DNA from: Jacaranda mimosifolia
Lineage: Eukaryota > Streptophyta > Magnoliopsida > Lamiales > Bignoniaceae
Direction of reading: 5' to 3'
DNA: 64,000 nt
Assembly (NCBI GenBank): GCA_018894105.1
Contig: CM032125.1
Span: 806,001 to 870,000, forward strand
The translations under genes were made by a program, and so were the position numbers. This document shows, one piece after another, positions 23,701-34,294 of the stretch. Positions within the stretch are counted from its first letter, which is position 1; each line of letters opens with the position of its first letter. The notes under the pieces are model-generated. The model had not been told where the DNA came from. It saw nothing but the letters and a program-made list of their open reading frames with translations, and made no database searches.

Positions 23701-25600
23701 AATGCCCAATGTTTTATTAGCTTAATCTTAATGTCCATTAATTAATTAGTTTAGCATGTAACTTAATTTATTTTTTCAAGCTGAAAAGTCAATAGGAGAG
23801 GCTCTAACAGCCCAGAAAGGACAACCTCCCTCCCCCCAAATCTAACTTTAATTTTTGTACTTCTTTGCATTATTTCACCTAAAACAGTAATAATATTGTA
23901 GTAAATTAATTCAAAGATTAAATAAAACTTTTAACTTTGCCATGTAACAAAATGAGTAGTAATTTTAAAATATGAATACTTGCAAGTAAGAGAGTATTTG
24001 AGTAAACTTATTTAAAAGATCTTGTAAATTCCTATGTTGTATAAAATATTTTAAAAACTTATAAGATGTCAGATTTTATTTTTGAAATAAATTATTGAAG
24101 TGTTTAGATAAAATAAGATCTTTAAGTTAATAATATGTATCGAATGATAACTATAATCTCATTAGATGGGATATAATTTAATTAATTAATTTCAATTTAG
24201 CTATAATTTTCTATGAGTCTAAGTAAATACGTTGATAAAAGAATAAATTTCAATACACATAAGACATGATTGGTAAGTAGAAAAATTGACTCAATGAATT
24301 TGATGTAATTATTATAGAGAACTAAATGCAAAGTTAGATTCATGAATCAAGTCATGTATTAATATAGAATATACGTGAATTTATTAAATGCAATCCATTA
24401 TTTGAAATAAATATTTAGTTCATTCGTAAAGACTTTTGACTATTACATTAGATACTATGTATTCGGTGGATATAGTCTTAGAATATAAAGAGCTAGTGCA
24501 AATGATTCATGGAATATCTTATCTAGTGAAATGTATCTATTTATACACTATCTATTCGTACTTTTTATAAACCTGATGTGATATATTTATATTTGATGTA
24601 TATATGTTTGTTAGGATGAAAAAATTGATAGAATTAATTTAGTGAATTTTTTCTACGAGTTTAATTTAATATAAATTTAAAATAGGCTTTTTAATTAGTA
24701 ATGCATGTTATAAATAAAATGTATATATAAGTTAAAAGACATAATAATATCCGTACATTAATTTAAAATGTAAAATTAATTTCTCAAGTTTTATTTTAAA
24801 GAAATGTTACTTGCTAGTTTAGAAACAAAATGGTTTGTTGGTTCAACTGATTTTGTATCGATTTGCATTGATTGAGACTGGTTTCTTCACAAATTAGTTT
24901 TAATTATCAAATCGGACTGAACCTTGATTAGTTCTTGATCAAATCGGTCGACTGACTAATTCGATCTGATTTCTTGAACATTGATTCAGACTGATGGCAA
25001 TCGAATCTTGTTTGGAGTGATCAATTTCTCAAAACTCGAAATTTGATTCATCAACTCCAGTTCGATCTTGTTTAAATTGAATCTGTTATTTTCTTTTTAT
25101 AATTTTTAAAGTATTAAATATATATTTTAAATTATCATCACCATTTTTTAAATATGACGAGTAAAGAATTAAATTTTTTGCAAAGTCATAATTTCAAATA
25201 TATATAAATGAAAGTATAATCTATTTATGAATTTGATATTCTTATTTGAATTTTTATAATAGTATTGTACTTTCATTTAATATGTACATATACACACACA
25301 AACATATACACGGCATAAGTTCGTATTTAAATAAATCTATATAGTTTATACACAATATTTTTAATCGGACTGATTTTGAAGCTTAAATGAAACACATGTA
25401 TGCAAGCCGAACCATGACTAAATCAGCAAAGTTATAAATTGTTCTACGTCTAAATTGAACAATTATATTTAGAAACAAGAAAAGTTGTGCCTATATACAA
25501 CCTTTGAATCCTTATAAATCAAAGTCATATTCTCTTTTCATCCAAGGGAATTCGAGAGTAAATTCACATCAAACTCATAACTTTCCAAATCATTTTTGAG
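17750..25600. other. AT-rich Helitron interior, no supported gene
   Basis: Nearly 8 kb of low-complexity AT-rich DNA. TA microsatellites occur at about 18033-18054, 23289-23308 and 23461-23478. All open frames are short and lack protein signatures. 24830-25090 has words such as aatcggactgaacc and atcggtcgactg, like a decayed element of the aaccggt-rich hAT type. 24630-24760 resembles the repeat unit at 33250-33860. Confidence 0.6.
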
Positions 25601-25744
25601 CTTATTGACATCCACCAAGAATGAAAAAGACACAATATTTCCCTTTTCCAGCAGCTTCAAAAGACAATAAGACTTCTAATTCTTCAACCTTTTTACTAAA
25701 ATTGCAAAACCCACAATCTATTAGGACATGCAAACTATTACTTA

Positions 25745-27261
25745 CCAACATTGATGCCATTTTCATGACAGCCTTGCAAACTACAAATGGACTTCTGCAT
25801 AGCTCCATCAGAAGCTTTATCATTACTTTAATCTCTTGATTTGCCCACCACTCTTCGACTGCAATCATCACTAACATCCTCTCCATTTTTTATTGGCACG
25901 GAGACAATGTCTTTGCTATTCTCATGGCAAATATTAGAAGATTTATCTAGTGCTTCCAGCTCCCTATCACAATCTAATGAGATATGGTAAACATGTTATA
26001 GTATGTATATAACTCGGTGTAGTAAGAAACACCATATGCATCATCAGGCCAGCCCATGCAATTTTCAGGCTATTCAACATAATCAGAAAGCACAAGCACT
26101 TTCAACCAAAAAATAGAAAGCTTTCACACAAGTCATTGTGTAACATGTTATAATGAGGATGAAAAAGGATAACAAACAGATATACTGGAGTGCAATACCA
26201 AGGTCAAAAATGAATATCGATCTCCCACTGAAAGTGTTCCAAGTGAATGGAGAAGGTGCAGTAATATAGAAGTGATGAACTTACCTGCCACAATTTCCTT
26301 AATGCGCTGTCTTTTAAATAGAGCCTTGAAAGTCCAAGCATTCATTTTCTTCTTTGCATTGAAAGGAGAAGGAAGGGTAGAATGCCAACAAGCTTCTATT
26401 ATTTAATTGACCCGACCCGATAGTACCCGTTTTGGGAACGTCCAGTGCCAAAGTCATTGAATAGGTAAGTCGCCAATCCTTGGACTATGTAATGTACTTT
26501 ATCCGCTGGGTGATGGGCGGGCATTTTACCAGAGGTTTTTAATCTACCCTTGTGTGATTCCTGTTGCAGCATATAGGTGGGTGCAGGGCAGACAATTTTA
26601 AAGCAGACTCCCCATTCATTAGATAGAGAAGATGACCAAGATTTCGTAATCGGCTGCCGAACTTATTCCAATTCCAAGAGCTCGGATCAAATTGGTATAT
26701 GCCAACTGCTTCCAGGTCAAGTTCAGCTTTTTCAGATTCCATTTTCACCTGAATCAAGGCCTTCTCTTTCTTTCTCTTGGACTCCGGCAGACTAAGTTCT
26801 TTTGCGGATTTCTTGGAACCAGAAGAACCGGATGATAATTTTTTCTTGCCCCTGTCAGACCTCCTTAGAGGACTCGATGTATTATATTGCTCTAGTCTTT
26901 CAGATTTCCTCTTCACGGGAGGTGTCAAAGACGGCATCCCCTTCTCAAGACGCTTGGACTTTCGTGTAGTACTTTGAGGGCTTGGCGTAGTCTGCCTGGA
27001 CAATGATGTTTCTCTGGCTGACTTTCTTACACTAGAGACATCATCTTTTCCTGGGCTATGCATCGACTTATCCAATTCATCCTTTCTAATATTTACTTTT
27101 TTCTTTGAACTATGGCCATCTCATTCCTCCTTTCTAATATTTTCTTTTTTCTTTGAACTATGGTCATCTGCTTCATCCTTTCTAATATTTACTCTTTTTT
27201 TCGAATTATGGCCTTCTGCATCGTATTTACTTTTTTGGGCAGATTGAGTATCACTCACCAT
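25745..27261 (-). pseudogene. MOM1-like chromatin-silencing protein, N-terminal exon fragment
   Basis: The minus-strand start at 27261 reads MVSDTQSAQKSKYDAEG. It is followed by three 19-residue lysine-rich repeats, then RKSKRLEKGMPSLTPPVKRK, SPLRRSDRGKKK and ESEKAELDLEAVG, the basic N-terminus I recognise from MOM1-like helicase-related proteins of asterids. A second exon near 26285-26360 reads KKMNAWTFKALFKRQRIKE and ends at a perfect donor (GGCAG|GTAAGT). A third, about 25965-25752, reads CDRELEALDKSSNICHEN to LQGCHENG and meets another gtaagt donor. MOM1 maintains transcriptional silencing in the nucleus. Full proteins exceed 1500 residues; here the SNF2-like and CMM2 parts are absent. 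Stops lie at 27121-27123 and 25828-25830. Retained introns and minus orientation fit genomic capture by the surrounding Helitron. Confidence 0.6.
27064..27240 (-). repeat. Three ~57-bp tandem repeats encoding a lysine-rich 19-residue unit
   Basis: The plus-strand words cctttctaatatttact and ctttgaactatggcc recur three times. Translated on the minus strand they give HNSKKRVNIRKDE, HSSKKKENIRKEE and HSSKKKVNIRKDE in the same frame. The stop at 27121-27123 falls between units 2 and 3. This is a coding repeat expansion near the N-terminus of the MOM1-like fragment. Confidence 0.8.
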
Positions 27262-27685
27262 CCTTCTCAGCTGTTTGATAGCCACAATTTTTACAGACTT
27301 AGAACTCCACCAACATCAAGACAAGCAAAAATACAGGGGATGAGGAATTGAAAGTCAAAACAATAGACACTAAGTGTTGTTTTGAACTTACTGCTACCAA
27401 ATATCAATCTTTTAGCTAAGTTGGAAACTTCTCTAGAGCCACGCTAAAACTATCAATTGATATTGCCAAATTAGAGTGTAATTAGCGATATTTTTACACT
27501 ATTTGTAATTCTAGTACATTTATCTCTAGTTAAATATAGAGAAACATTTTAAACACATCCCCACAACAAAAACCAGTCAAGAAAAAGAAAATTAAAACAA
27601 AATCACTGCAGATACTTCAAGAATACAAAAATCTGGAAAAAGAAAACTATACTTTAAGAAAAAGACTTACTCCAAAGAAAATAAG
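27262..27685 (-). other. 5' flank of the MOM1-like fragment
   Basis: This non-coding stretch lies between the fragment's start codon and the copia insertion. No further exon or promoter element is recognised. Confidence 0.4.
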
Positions 27686-27690
27686 GGTCG

Positions 27691-28366
27691 TGTTGATTTT
27701 GCCTTGAAATTTGAGGTAAAATTGAAAGGAATGGAAGAAATGCAGCGAAACGGAGCAAAGTGGTCGAAATGGGCTCAAAAACAAACCCCGACGCATGTTG
27801 GAAGGACACCGCGCGCTGGGGCGCAAGGTAAGGTACGCCACGGCATGTACATGGGCGAAAAGGGCACAAAAAGACACATCGTGCGCCCCCCGGTGCAAGA
27901 TTTTTGCACCGCGGCGCGTAGTGGAACAGTAACTTTGCGCTAGGGCGCATGTTTTTTGCGCCCCAGCGCAAAGTTTCTGCCCTAGTGCAAGAAAGGTGCG
28001 TTGGGGCGCAAGTTTTGTGCGCCCCAGCGCGCGACACAGGCCCACGGGCCTTGGGATTCATTTTTGGGTATACATTTAGTGTTTTTTCTTCCAGGAAAGG
28101 ATCACGAACATAACACAAGGGCTTCTTTACTGCTTTTGAGTAATTCTCTCAAGATGGAGTTTAGAACGAGGGTGTTAGGTGTTTTCGTGAAATTTGTGGG
28201 ATTCAAGTTCGTACTTGCACTTTGATTTGAGATCAATAAAATTTCTTTTCTTTGTCGGGTGGATTAGGCACATCGCCGAAGCACGTTAAATCTTGTTGTC
28301 ACTTTACATCGAATTACTTTACTATTATTTCATTGTTTCCGCAATAGATCCTCCTGGGTTTCAACA
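27691..28366 (+). repeat. 5' LTR of the copia element
   Basis: 676 bp with terminal TGTTG/CAACA. It contains a GC-rich array (about 27780-28050) of words gcgccccagcgc and ggggcgca that form strong hairpins, for example ttggggcgcaa/tgtgcgcccca at 28001-28027. The remainder resembles U5, with tttgagatcaataaaattt as a possible polyadenylation region. Confidence 0.93.
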
Positions 28367-28369
28367 AAC

Positions 28370-28384
28370 TGGTATCGAAGCAGA
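28370..28384 (+). promoter_or_regulatory. tRNA primer-binding site
   Basis: tggtatcgaagc begins three bases after the LTR end and resembles TGGTATCAGAGC, the complement of the 3' end of plant initiator tRNA-Met used to prime copia reverse transcription. Two bases are swapped relative to that consensus. Confidence 0.75.
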
Positions 28385-28393
28385 TTGGATCAG

Positions 28394-31300
28394 ATGTCAG
28401 GAATGAAGTACGAGGTAGAGAAATTTGATGGGAAGAATGACTTTGGGCTGTGGAAGATGAAAGTTCACGCCCTTCTGTGGCAACAAGGATTACAGAGAGC
28501 GTTAACGGGCAGAGATTCCCTACAGGAAATACTGAAGGACGAAAAGAAGGATGAGTTCATGGCGAAGGCTTACGGTACTCTGGTGTTATCATTGGCGGAT
28601 AACATACTGAGAGAGGGCGCCACGAAAAGTACGCCAGCGGATTTTTGGAAGAAGCTGGAGAGTCTATATATGACGAAGTCCCTAACAAATCAGTTGTATT
28701 TGAAACAACGATTATACACATTGAGGATGAAGGAAGGTACATCTATTACTCAACATATTGACTTTTTCAATAAGGTGATTCTGGATCTCGCTAGTATAGA
28801 TGTCAAAATTGATGATGGGGATCAAGCTTTAATTTTCTTATGTTCTTAGCCAAAATCTTTTGAGTACTTGGTTAGTACTTTGTTGTACGGGAGAGATATG
28901 ATTTCAATGGAGGATGCGAAGGCCTCATTGAATTCCAATGAGTTGAGAAAACATGTCGTGGGCAGCAACGATGGTGAAAGTGGGGAAGGATTGGTGCCAA
29001 GAGGGAGACCAAGAGAAAGAGGAAAGAGTAGAGGCCGATCGAAGTCCCGAACCAAGCCTAGAAACGGTGACAAGTGTTTTAGGTGCGGTGGAAAAGAGCA
29101 TTGGAAACGGAATTATCCGGAACAAGGAAAGGCAAAAGATGCAGGTGAAACTTCTGATAAAAAATGGGATGATGTCACAGGAATTGTTGAGGATGAGTCT
29201 GCTGGTGGGCTTGTTCTCAACGTTGCTGAAACTGGTCTAAGCTCTGAATGGATTTTGGATAGTGACTGCTCCTACCACATGTGCCTACGAGAAGATTGGT
29301 TTACCACATACCATAAATATGATGGTGGTAAAGTGCTTATGGGAAATTATGCTTCTTGCAGGGTTGTAGGAATTGGCTCAGTTTGTATCAGAATGTATGA
29401 TGGGATAGTAAGGACCCTAATAGATGTGCATCATGTTCCAAATTTGAAGAAAAATCTGATATCGCTAGGTACTCTGGACAAGAATGGTTGTGAGTACAGA
29501 CCTCGAGATGGAGTTATGCGGGTTTCCAAAGGTGCACTGGTTATCATGAAGGGAGAAAAGCGGAACAGCCTTTACATATTACAGGGAAACACGATTTCTG
29601 GTATTGCAGCAGTTTCTTCATCAGTCAATGATACTACGAGACTCTGGCATATGCGGCTTGGGCATATGAGTGAAAGGGGGATGTCAAAACTGAGCAAACG
29701 AGGTTTGCTTTGCGGAGAGAAGACTGGAGAACTGGATTTCTACGAGCAGTGTGTGCTGGGCAAGCAACATAGGGTGAAATTCGGTACTACAGTTCACAGA
29801 ACCAAAGGTATCTTAGATTACATTGACTCAGATCTTTAGGGGCCTTTTCAGGTTCCTTCAAAGGGAGGTGCAAGGTACATGCTGACATTCATAGATGATT
29901 TCTCACGGAGAGTATGGGTGTACATGCTGAAGCATAAGGATGAGGTGTTTGTCAACTTCAAGCAATGGAAGACCTTAATTGAGAAGAAGACAGGAAAGGA
30001 GATCAAGCGCTTGAGGACTGACAACGGATTGGAGTTCTGCAACAAGGAATTTCAGGAATTCTGCGAGAAGGAAGGAATATGAGGCATTGCATAGTTGTAC
30101 ATACACCATAGTAGAATGGAGTTGTAGAACGGATGAACAGGACTATCTTGGAAAGAGCTAGATGCATGCTCTTTAACGCCAGATTGTCCAAGGATTTTTG
30201 GGCAGAAGCAATTAACACTGCTTGTTATTTGGTGAATAGGTCACCATCAACCGCTTTGGACTGCAAGACACCAATGGAAGTTTGGTCTGTGTCTCCTGCT
30301 GATTACTCAAATCTGAGAGTATTTGGGTGTCCAGGCTATGCTCATGTTCGGGATGGGAAGCTTGAGCCAAGGGCTAGGAAGTGCATATTTCTAGGCTATG
30401 CAGTTGGAGTCAAAGGTTATCGTTTGTGGTGTAATGATGACAAGGGCTCCAAGATGATTATCAGCAGGGATGTAACATTCGATGAGTCTGCAATGATGAA
30501 GAAGGTGGAGCAGCAGGAAAGCGGTCAATAGGGCGTTAAGGAGAAGGTGGAGATTCATATTGATCCTCCACAAGTTTCAAAGGGAAACAAAAAGTGGTAG
30601 ATGAAGCTGGTGAGAGCACATTACCACCTAATCAATAACAAGAAAATGAACCACTACAAAATTATCGCTTGGCTCGCGATAGGGAAAGGTGGCAGATCAA
30701 ACTACCATAGCAGTATGCTTACTCAGATCTGGTAGCTTATACTTTGAGTTCAACTGAGGAGTTTATAGGAGATGATTCAGTCTCATACAAAGAGACAATT
30801 TCCAGGCCAGATTCTGATAAATGGGTTGTAGCTATGAGTGAAAAGATGGAGTCTCTACACAAGAATAGCACATGGGAGCTGGTTGATGTACCCAAAGGGC
30901 AGAAGATTGTAGGCTGCAAATGGATCTACAAGAAGAAGGAAGGGATTCCCGGTGTTGAAGATGTTAGATACAAGGCGCGATTAGTTGCTAAGGGTTTTAC
31001 TCAGAGAGAGGGAGTTGACTTTCATGAAGTATTCTCCCTAGTTGTAAAACATACTTCCATTCGTGTTTTACTTGCCATAGTTGCTCTGTTTGATAAGGAA
31101 CTGGAACTGATGGATGTGAAAACAGCATTTTTGCATGGTGAGTTGGAGGAACAAATCTATATGAGTCAACCAGAAGGATTCATAGTTCCCGGGAAACAAA
31201 ATCATGCATGTCTTTTGAAGAGGTCATTATATGGCCTGAAGCAGTCTCCTAAGTAGTGGTATAAAAGGTTTGATGCTTTTATTACCAACATAGGATATAC

Positions 31301-32331
31301 TAGAAGCAAATTTGATTGTTGTGTATATTACAAAATTTGTAGTGATAGCCTTCTCATATATTTGCTGTTGTACGTTGATGATATGTTGATTGCCTCTAGA
31401 AACATATCTGAGATCAACCAATTAAAAGCTCAGTTAAGTGAAGAATTTGAGATGAAGGATTTGGGCAGTGCAAAGAAGATTTTGGGCATGGAGATCATTT
31501 GGGACAGACACGCAGGATTGTTGTACTTGTCTCAACAGCATTACATTGAAAAAGTACTTGAGCGATTTGGGATGGATAAGTCCAAGCCAGTTAGTACGCC
31601 ACTTGCAGCTCATTTCAGGCTCTCATCAAATCTATCACCAAGTACTGAGGAGAAGGTAGCGCACATGTCAAATGTGCCATATGCTAGTGCAGTGGGTAGC
31701 TTGATGTACCCCATGGTGTGCACTAGGCCAAACATTTCACACGCAGTTAGTGTTATGAGCAGGTATATGCACAAGCCAGGAAAGACTCATTGGCAGGCTG
31801 TGAAATGGAACATGAGGTATCTGAGAGGCTCTGCAGGCAGATGTTTGAGGTATAGTCAATCGAATTCTACTACAAGAATTATTGGCTATGTGGATGTGGA
31901 TTATGCAGGAGATTTGGACAGCAGAAGGTCCATGACGGGCTATGTGTTTTGTGTATCAAGTTGTACAGTTAACTGGAAGGCGACTTTACAGTCATCAGTT
32001 GCATTGTCCACAACAGAAGTTGAGTACATGGCTTTGCCTGAAGGCATTTGGCTAAAGGGGCTGATCGATGATATGGGTATGACTTCTGTGATTACTAAGG
32101 TATTTTGACAGTCAGAGTGCCATACACTTGTCAAAGAATCAAGCATTTCATGAGAGAATAAAGCACAAAGATGTGAGGTATCACTTTGTTCGGGATATGG
32201 TGTCCCAAAGAGTCATGTTGGTTGACAAAGTTGGGACTAAGGATAATCCGACAGACATGTTGACTAAGGCTGTTCCAGGAATCAAATTCAAGCATTGCTT
32301 GGATTTGATTAATGTTTGCAGACTCAGATAA
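28394..32331 (+). pseudogene. copia gag-pol polyprotein, broken
   Basis: The gag start at 28394 reads MSGMKYEVEKFDGKNDFGLW, typical of TNT1-like gag. A TAG at 28847-28849 breaks gag, and the zinc knuckle near 29073 reads CFRCGGKEHWKRNY, with the last cysteine replaced. The protease site is WILDSDCSYHM near 29250. Integrase (about 29640-30530) has a TAG at 29837-29839, a frameshift near 30079 and two adjacent TAGs near 30110. Reverse transcriptase (30744-31700) has YVDD near 31371 and a TAG at 31254-31256. RNase H ends at 32331 after a frameshift near 32103. Copia polyproteins are normally one frame of about 1300 codons, so this copy is non-autonomous. Confidence 0.93.
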
Positions 32332-32380
32332 CAAGCCCTATTGGGGGCAGGGACAAAGAAGATGAATGTGAATTTCAAGT

Positions 32381-32393
32381 CAAGGTGGAGAAT
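32381..32393 (+). promoter_or_regulatory. Polypurine tract of the copia element
   Basis: caaggtggagaat lies directly before the 3' LTR. The nearly identical tract at 3084-3095 precedes the LTR of the older copy. It primes plus-strand DNA synthesis in this element class. Confidence 0.75.
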
Positions 32394-33038
32394 TGTTGAT
32401 TTTGTCTTGAAATTTGAGGTAAAATTGAAAGCAATGGAAGAAATGCAGCGAAATGGAGCAATGTGGTCGAAATGAGCTCGAGAACACACCCTGACGCATG
32501 TTAGAAGGACACCGTGCACTGGGGCGCAAGGTAAGGTGCGCCAAGGCGTGTACATGGGCAAAAAGGACACAAAAACAAGCGTCGTGCGCCTCGGCGCAAG
32601 ATTTTTGCATCGGGGCGCAATTTTTTTGCACCCCAGCGCAAAGTTTCTGCCCTAGTGCAAGAAAGGTGCGTTGGGGCGCAAGTTTTGTGTGCCCCAGCAC
32701 GCGACGCAGGCCCACAGGCCTTGGGCTTCATTTTCGGGTATAAATTTAGTATTTTTTCTTCCAGGAAAGGATCACGAACATAAAACACAAGGGCTTCTTT
32801 ACTGCTTTTGAGTAATTCTCTCAAGACGGAGTTTAGAACGAGGGTGTTAGGTGTTTTTGTGAGATTTGTGGGATTCAAGTTTGTACTTGCACTTTGATTT
32901 GAGATCAATAAAATTCCTTTTCTTTGTCGAGTGGATTAGGCACATCGCCGAACCATGTTAAATCTTGTTGTCACTTTACATCGAATTATTTTACTATTAT
33001 TTCATTGTTTCCGCAATAGATCCTCCTGGGTTTCAACA
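32394..33038 (+). repeat. 3' LTR of the copia element
   Basis: 645 bp, collinear with the 5' LTR except for a net loss of 31 bp inside the GC-rich hairpin array near 32585-32640, plus scattered substitutions. Confidence 0.93.
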
Positions 33039-33249
33039 GGTCGCTTCAATCACTAGCTTTTGATTCTCCCTATTTTTCTCTTCAGCTGATATTTTTTGTT
33101 TTAAATGTTCTTTCTCTTTTTTTCCTTGAAGGGGATGATCAAACCATTGGAAAGACCAATCCCACTTTCAGAGCTAATTGGTTAGTGGGAGAAAAGAAAA
33201 GGGAATTGTAGGTGCGACTTGTGAGCATGGGAAACCCAAGAATCATTTC

Positions 33250-33860
33250 GTAGAATTAATTTAGTGAGTTTTTTATGAGTTTAATTTAATGTAAAATTTA
33301 AGATAAATTTAATGAGTAATGCATGCATGTAATAAATAAAATGTATTTGCATTTGATTGGTCAAAAGGTATAATAAATATAGTTTATATACATAAATGTC
33401 ATTTAACAATTCAATTGTAAATACAACGAACTTGTTAAGGATACAAAGAAGCTAAGCCATTCATATTCTTGAAGTAAATGAAATTTGCCACATGTTAACA
33501 AATAAATGGCCCAAAAAAAGTATTTCAAATCAATTGCATAATGAAACAAAGAGAACTTTACTAATAAATTATATAAATAAATTTAATTTAACAATTTAAT
33601 TATAATTTAACAGTAATCCATATATAGTAAATTCAATACTATATAATTAATTTAGTGACTTTTTTATGAGTTTTATTTAATTTAAAATTTAGGATAAATT
33701 TAGTTAGTAATGCATGCATGTAATAAATAAAATGTATATACATTTGATATATGTACATTCAATGTATATACATTTGACAACTCAAAAGGCATAATAAATG
33801 TGGTTTATATGCATAAATTTCATTTAATATTTAACAACAATTTAATTATAATTTACCAAT
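33250..33860. repeat. Tandem duplication near the Helitron 5' end
   Basis: The sequence gaattaatttagtgag, ttatgagtttaatttaat, aatgcatgcatgtaataaa, gtttatatacataaatgtca at 33255-33410 recurs with changes at 33645-33845. A third, more distant version is at 24630-24760. It is AT-rich and non-coding. Confidence 0.75.
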
Positions 33861-33924
33861 AATATTTTCATTAGATAGGGATATTTTTTTCTTCACATAA
33901 AAAGAAAGAAAAAAATATACTCAT

Positions 33925-33948
33925 TCATACTTTTATAGGTAGTATAGA
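33925..33948 (-). other. Helitron 5' terminus
   Basis: The minus strand reads A|TCTATACTACCTATAAAAGT, matching the common plant Helitron 5' end with the expected host A in front. Confidence 0.7.
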
Positions 33949-34294
33949 TAGATATAGATATAGATATAGATAATAAGAGTTTTTCAAAATGATTACATAT
34001 TTCATCATGAGTTTCATCAAATATTTAACGAAATTAGTATTTAATGCTATGTACTAATTTCAAAGAGTTTATGTTTAAACTTCACAAACAATACAACTTT
34101 TACTTGCAACTATATGAAAAACTCTAATTTTCATGCTTTTAAATTGTTATGACTGTTCAAAAATTAACCAAAAGATCAATTTTAAGAACAAATAAAAAGT
34201 ATTTATTTCTTGGGAACATGTACACATGGTCAAATGGAGAATTACTACATAAAATGGAAAAGCAAATGTTTTCATTAATTCCACGTTTTCTCAA
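33949..34294. other. AT-rich host DNA, no gene seen
   Basis: It begins with a short gatata repeat next to the Helitron end and otherwise has no recognisable feature. Confidence 0.4.

Larger units (their letters stand above)
27691..33038 (+). mobile_element. Ty1/copia retrotransposon with both LTRs and a 5-bp target duplication
   Basis: LTRs run 27691-28366 and 32394-33038, both TGTTG...CAACA. GGTCG flanks the element on both sides (27686-27690 and 33039-33043), a perfect 5-bp target-site duplication. A primer-binding site starts at 28370 (tggtatcgaagc, near the initiator tRNA-Met type). A purine-rich tract (aaggtggagaat) sits just before the 3' LTR. The gene order gag-protease-integrase-RT-RNase H makes it copia. 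The polyprotein is interrupted by stops and frameshifts, so the copy is dead though structurally complete. It lies in opposite orientation to the Helitron and must have inserted after it. Confidence 0.96.
17698..33948 (-). mobile_element. Candidate 16.25-kb non-autonomous Helitron carrying a MOM1-like gene fragment
   Basis: On the minus strand the 5' end reads TCTATACTACCTATAAAAG at 33948. The 3' end has the hairpin CACGTGCAGCGCACGTG followed by cacctttCTAG ending at 17698. These are textbook Helitron ends: 5' TC, a GC-rich stem-loop 11 bases before the terminus, and 3' CTRR. The flanking bases are A before TC and T after CTAG, the usual insertion site. The left flank (17590-17697) matches 4205-4310, and that paralog continues (tttatattga, then taaacataaataag) much like the right flank here, giving a plausible empty site. 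There is no Rep/helicase frame, so it would need a helper. About 5.4 kb of the length is the later copia insertion. Alternative: the two ends belong to different Helitrons. Confidence 0.65.

Noticed and set aside
17581..25600. Short frames such as 17581-17820, 18883-19119 and 23128-23531 as small genes
   Set aside because: Low-complexity AT-rich translations with TA-microsatellite-derived YIYIYI runs, no conserved motif and no splice context.
27647..28118. 132- and 154-codon minus-strand frames in the copia 5' LTR
   Set aside because: They lie antisense in the GC-rich hairpin array; similar frames in the 3' LTR (32380-32908) show they arise from the repeat composition.
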